From contig NZ_CP129235.1 in NCBI RefSeq assembly GCF_030413635.1, positions 2,666,001 through 2,730,000 of the forward strand: a stretch of 64,000 nt of DNA, written 5' to 3'. Under the pieces are notes generated by a model. It was not told where the DNA came from. It saw nothing but the letters and a program-made list of their open reading frames with translations, and made no database searches. The position numbers were made by a program, and so were the translations under genes. Below are positions 62,668-64,000 of the stretch, piece after piece; position 1 is the stretch's first letter, and each line of letters opens with the position of its first letter. Source of the stretch: Planococcus shenhongbingii. GTDB lineage: Bacteria > Bacillota > Bacilli > Bacillales_A > Planococcaceae.

Positions 62668-64000
62668 GGAGCCACCACACCTTTCAGCTTGATTTTTGGC
62701 AAGGTCACTTCGGGCTGGCTGTTTGCGGAACTAGTTTCCACTACAAATTTGATATGACCTTCCGGAGAGATGTAGTCGCTGACTGCTTCTGTGATGGCTT
62801 GCTGGTTATTGGTGATTTCTTCAGTTTTTCCCGTTTTCATATTGTAGATGGATAATCCAATATTTTGTTTAGCGGCAGTGACCATCAATTCTTTCCACGT
62901 GGTCTTTTTCAGATCCACTGCATCCGTTATCCGGTAAGCCACTTCATATTTGCCATTGTCCATATAATATAGATAAGGATCCGGAGGAACATTCTCAAAA
63001 TAAGAAGAGCCATTTACTCCATTGACTTCTAGACTGAATGTATCCGCGTTTAAACTGATTTCCCCTTTTAAGTTCATGTCCGGCTTGAATGGCTGGGCGA
63101 TCAAATGAACAGCGGAAACGGAAGCCCGCTGTTTTTCCAAAGTAATAGGAACAATCGCATTGTTCGTATACGCAATCACATAAGGAGAACTTTCGTTGCT
63201 TTCCAATTGATTATACGACATCGACAAAATAGTTTGTTTTCTCGCCTTTTTTAATTCTTCTTTATTCGCGATTGGCTGATAAGCATAAGTCGATCCAATT
63301 GGCGAAGCTGCTGGCAAGATATCCGATTGTACAGGCTGATTGACCTCCAGTTGCTCACCGGGACTTAAATCACCCATTGCCATTAACCGGGTACCGGTCC
63401 AAATTGAAACATCTTCGATTGCAAACGGGAAATTATTTTGGATGGTTCCCGAAATGGTTTGGTCTTCGACTGCCAAATCAACCGCAAAGTTCCCGGTGTT
63501 TTCGATATACGATTCCCCCAGAACAGATCCGACAGACCAATAGCGCATATCCCGCATCGTCAAATTGCTTCCGGTTGCCTGCTGTTCTAAAATTGCCGAT
63601 TGCTGAAGCGGATTTTCACTGAATTGAGTGTCCAGCAAATAGGTCATGGTCGTGCTTGAAGGAGCAGCGAAGCGATAATCTCCTCCCCGGTTTGATAATA
63701 GAGTATTCATATAATAGCCATTCAAACCGCCATCTTGATCTACCTCGAAAAAACCGGTTTGCTGGATTTGCGGATTTGCTATGCGGTCTTTGGCGCCGAT
63801 CGCGAACAAGCCGATTGAAGTAACTAAAGCAGCAGCCGGAATAATAATCCAAGCGTACTCACGCTTATCCTTCTTTTTCAGGATCATGTAAAGGACAGGA
63901 ATGATTAGAATAATATAAATCAGCACGATTCCCATAATCAGGGTTTTAGAAACAGCAAAACTTTCAAATAGCTCGTTTACCTGACCCACTTCATACGTCA
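62664..64000 (-). CDS. Membrane protein of unknown function (5' end beyond the window)
   Basis: The minus-strand frame is open from the stop at 62664 to the window edge, and a GTG at 63989 is simply an internal valine (preceding codons read T-Y-E). The visible 445 residues have two membrane helices near the window edge (about 18-38 and 48-66 from 64000), then a large extracellular beta-rich domain. I do not recognise a family. Its ATGA overlap with the ABC ATPase shows it belongs to the same operon, perhaps as an external part of the transporter. The gene is partial, so size and start are unknown. Confidence 0.75.
   Translation of the reverse strand, partial: TYEVGQVNELFESFAVSKTLIMGIVLIYIILIIPVLYMILKKKDKREYAWIIIPAAALVTSIGLFAIGAKDRIANPQIQQTGFFEVDQDGGLNGYYMNTLLSNRGGDYRFAAPSSTTMTYLLDTQFSENPLQQSAILEQQATGSNLTMRDMRYWSVGSVLGESYIENTGNFAVDLAVEDQTISGTIQNNFPFAIEDVSIWTGTRLMAMGDLSPGEQLEVNQPVQSDILPAASPIGSTYAYQPIANKEELKKARKQTILSMSYNQLESNESSPYVIAYTNNAIVPITLEKQRASVSAVHLIAQPFKPDMNLKGEISLNADTFSLEVNGVNGSSYFENVPPDPYLYYMDNGKYEVAYRITDAVDLKKTTWKELMVTAAKQNIGLSIYNMKTGKTEEITNNQQAITEAVSDYISPEGHIKFVVETSSANSQPEVTLPKIKLKGVVAP

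Overview
The window comes from a low-to-mid GC Gram-positive of the order Bacillales, most likely family Planococcaceae (a Planococcus-like genus). Evidence: strong Shine-Dalgarno sites, many TTG and GTG starts, a caa3 oxidase operon, RNase J1 next to the RNA polymerase epsilon subunit, and Bacillales-only families (YlaN, YlbG, YktA, YktB, RicF, YugN). From about 4 kb to 47 kb the genes run, in reverse, in the order I remember for the Bacillus subtilis ktrC-rnjA-pdh-speA-ykt-yla-ftsW-pycA-cta-ylb-rpmF region. This part is core chromosome with a few inserted genes. The genus is inference; the family-level synteny is recalled, not computed.

Layout. 0-4 kb: a biotin-dependent acyl-CoA carboxylase (carboxyltransferase, 71-aa biotin carrier, biotin carboxylase) preceded by an enoyl-CoA hydratase, suggesting branched-chain or odd-chain acyl-CoA catabolism. 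4-13 kb: rpmF/yceD diverging from tmcAL, then a PDZ/Lon-type protease, coaD, rsmD, ylbG, a GDPD-family phosphodiesterase, ricF, a hotdog thioesterase, a CAP protein and a YugN-family gene. 13.0-13.9 kb: a gene-free island of repeats between two nearly identical hairpins. 13.9-21.8 kb: cytochrome caa3 oxidase and its assembly (ctaB-C-D-E-F, then ctaG plus a DUF420/CtaM-like gene from their own promoter, with ctaA divergent). 21.8-27 kb: pycA, ftsW, ylaN. 27-34 kb: small yla and ykt genes, bipA, an inositol monophosphatase-family gene and a nitronate monooxygenase-like gene. 34-43 kb: a speA-like decarboxylase, a polysaccharide deacetylase lipoprotein, pdhABCD, ykyA, def. 43-47 kb: a HAD phosphatase, a previously unlisted 25-codon basic ORF with its own promoter, rpoY-rnjA, ktrC, and a cysteine-rich small protein.

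47-64 kb is more accessory. A cupin-type XRE regulator leads a potABCD spermidine/putrescine importer operon, with a 10-bp inverted repeat just downstream of its promoter. A multidrug-type MFS exporter follows. The window ends in an eight-gene, tightly packed minus-strand operon: a membrane protein (cut by the window edge), ABC ATPase, ABC permease, a membrane/coiled-coil protein with a long Gly-Gln tract, MoxR AAA+ ATPase, DUF58 protein, a BatA-like protein with a degenerate MIDAS, and an 857-residue protein with two MIDAS-bearing vWA domains. It is the best candidate here for an incompletely described system.

The core genes connect acyl-CoA and pyruvate entry (acyl-CoA carboxylase, PDH, PycA) with respiration (caa3) and with RNA and translation maintenance (RsmD, TmcAL, BipA, RNase J1, RicF, deformylase). 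No rRNA, tRNA, CRISPR array, phage or transposase gene was seen. Non-coding repeats are the main mobile-like content.
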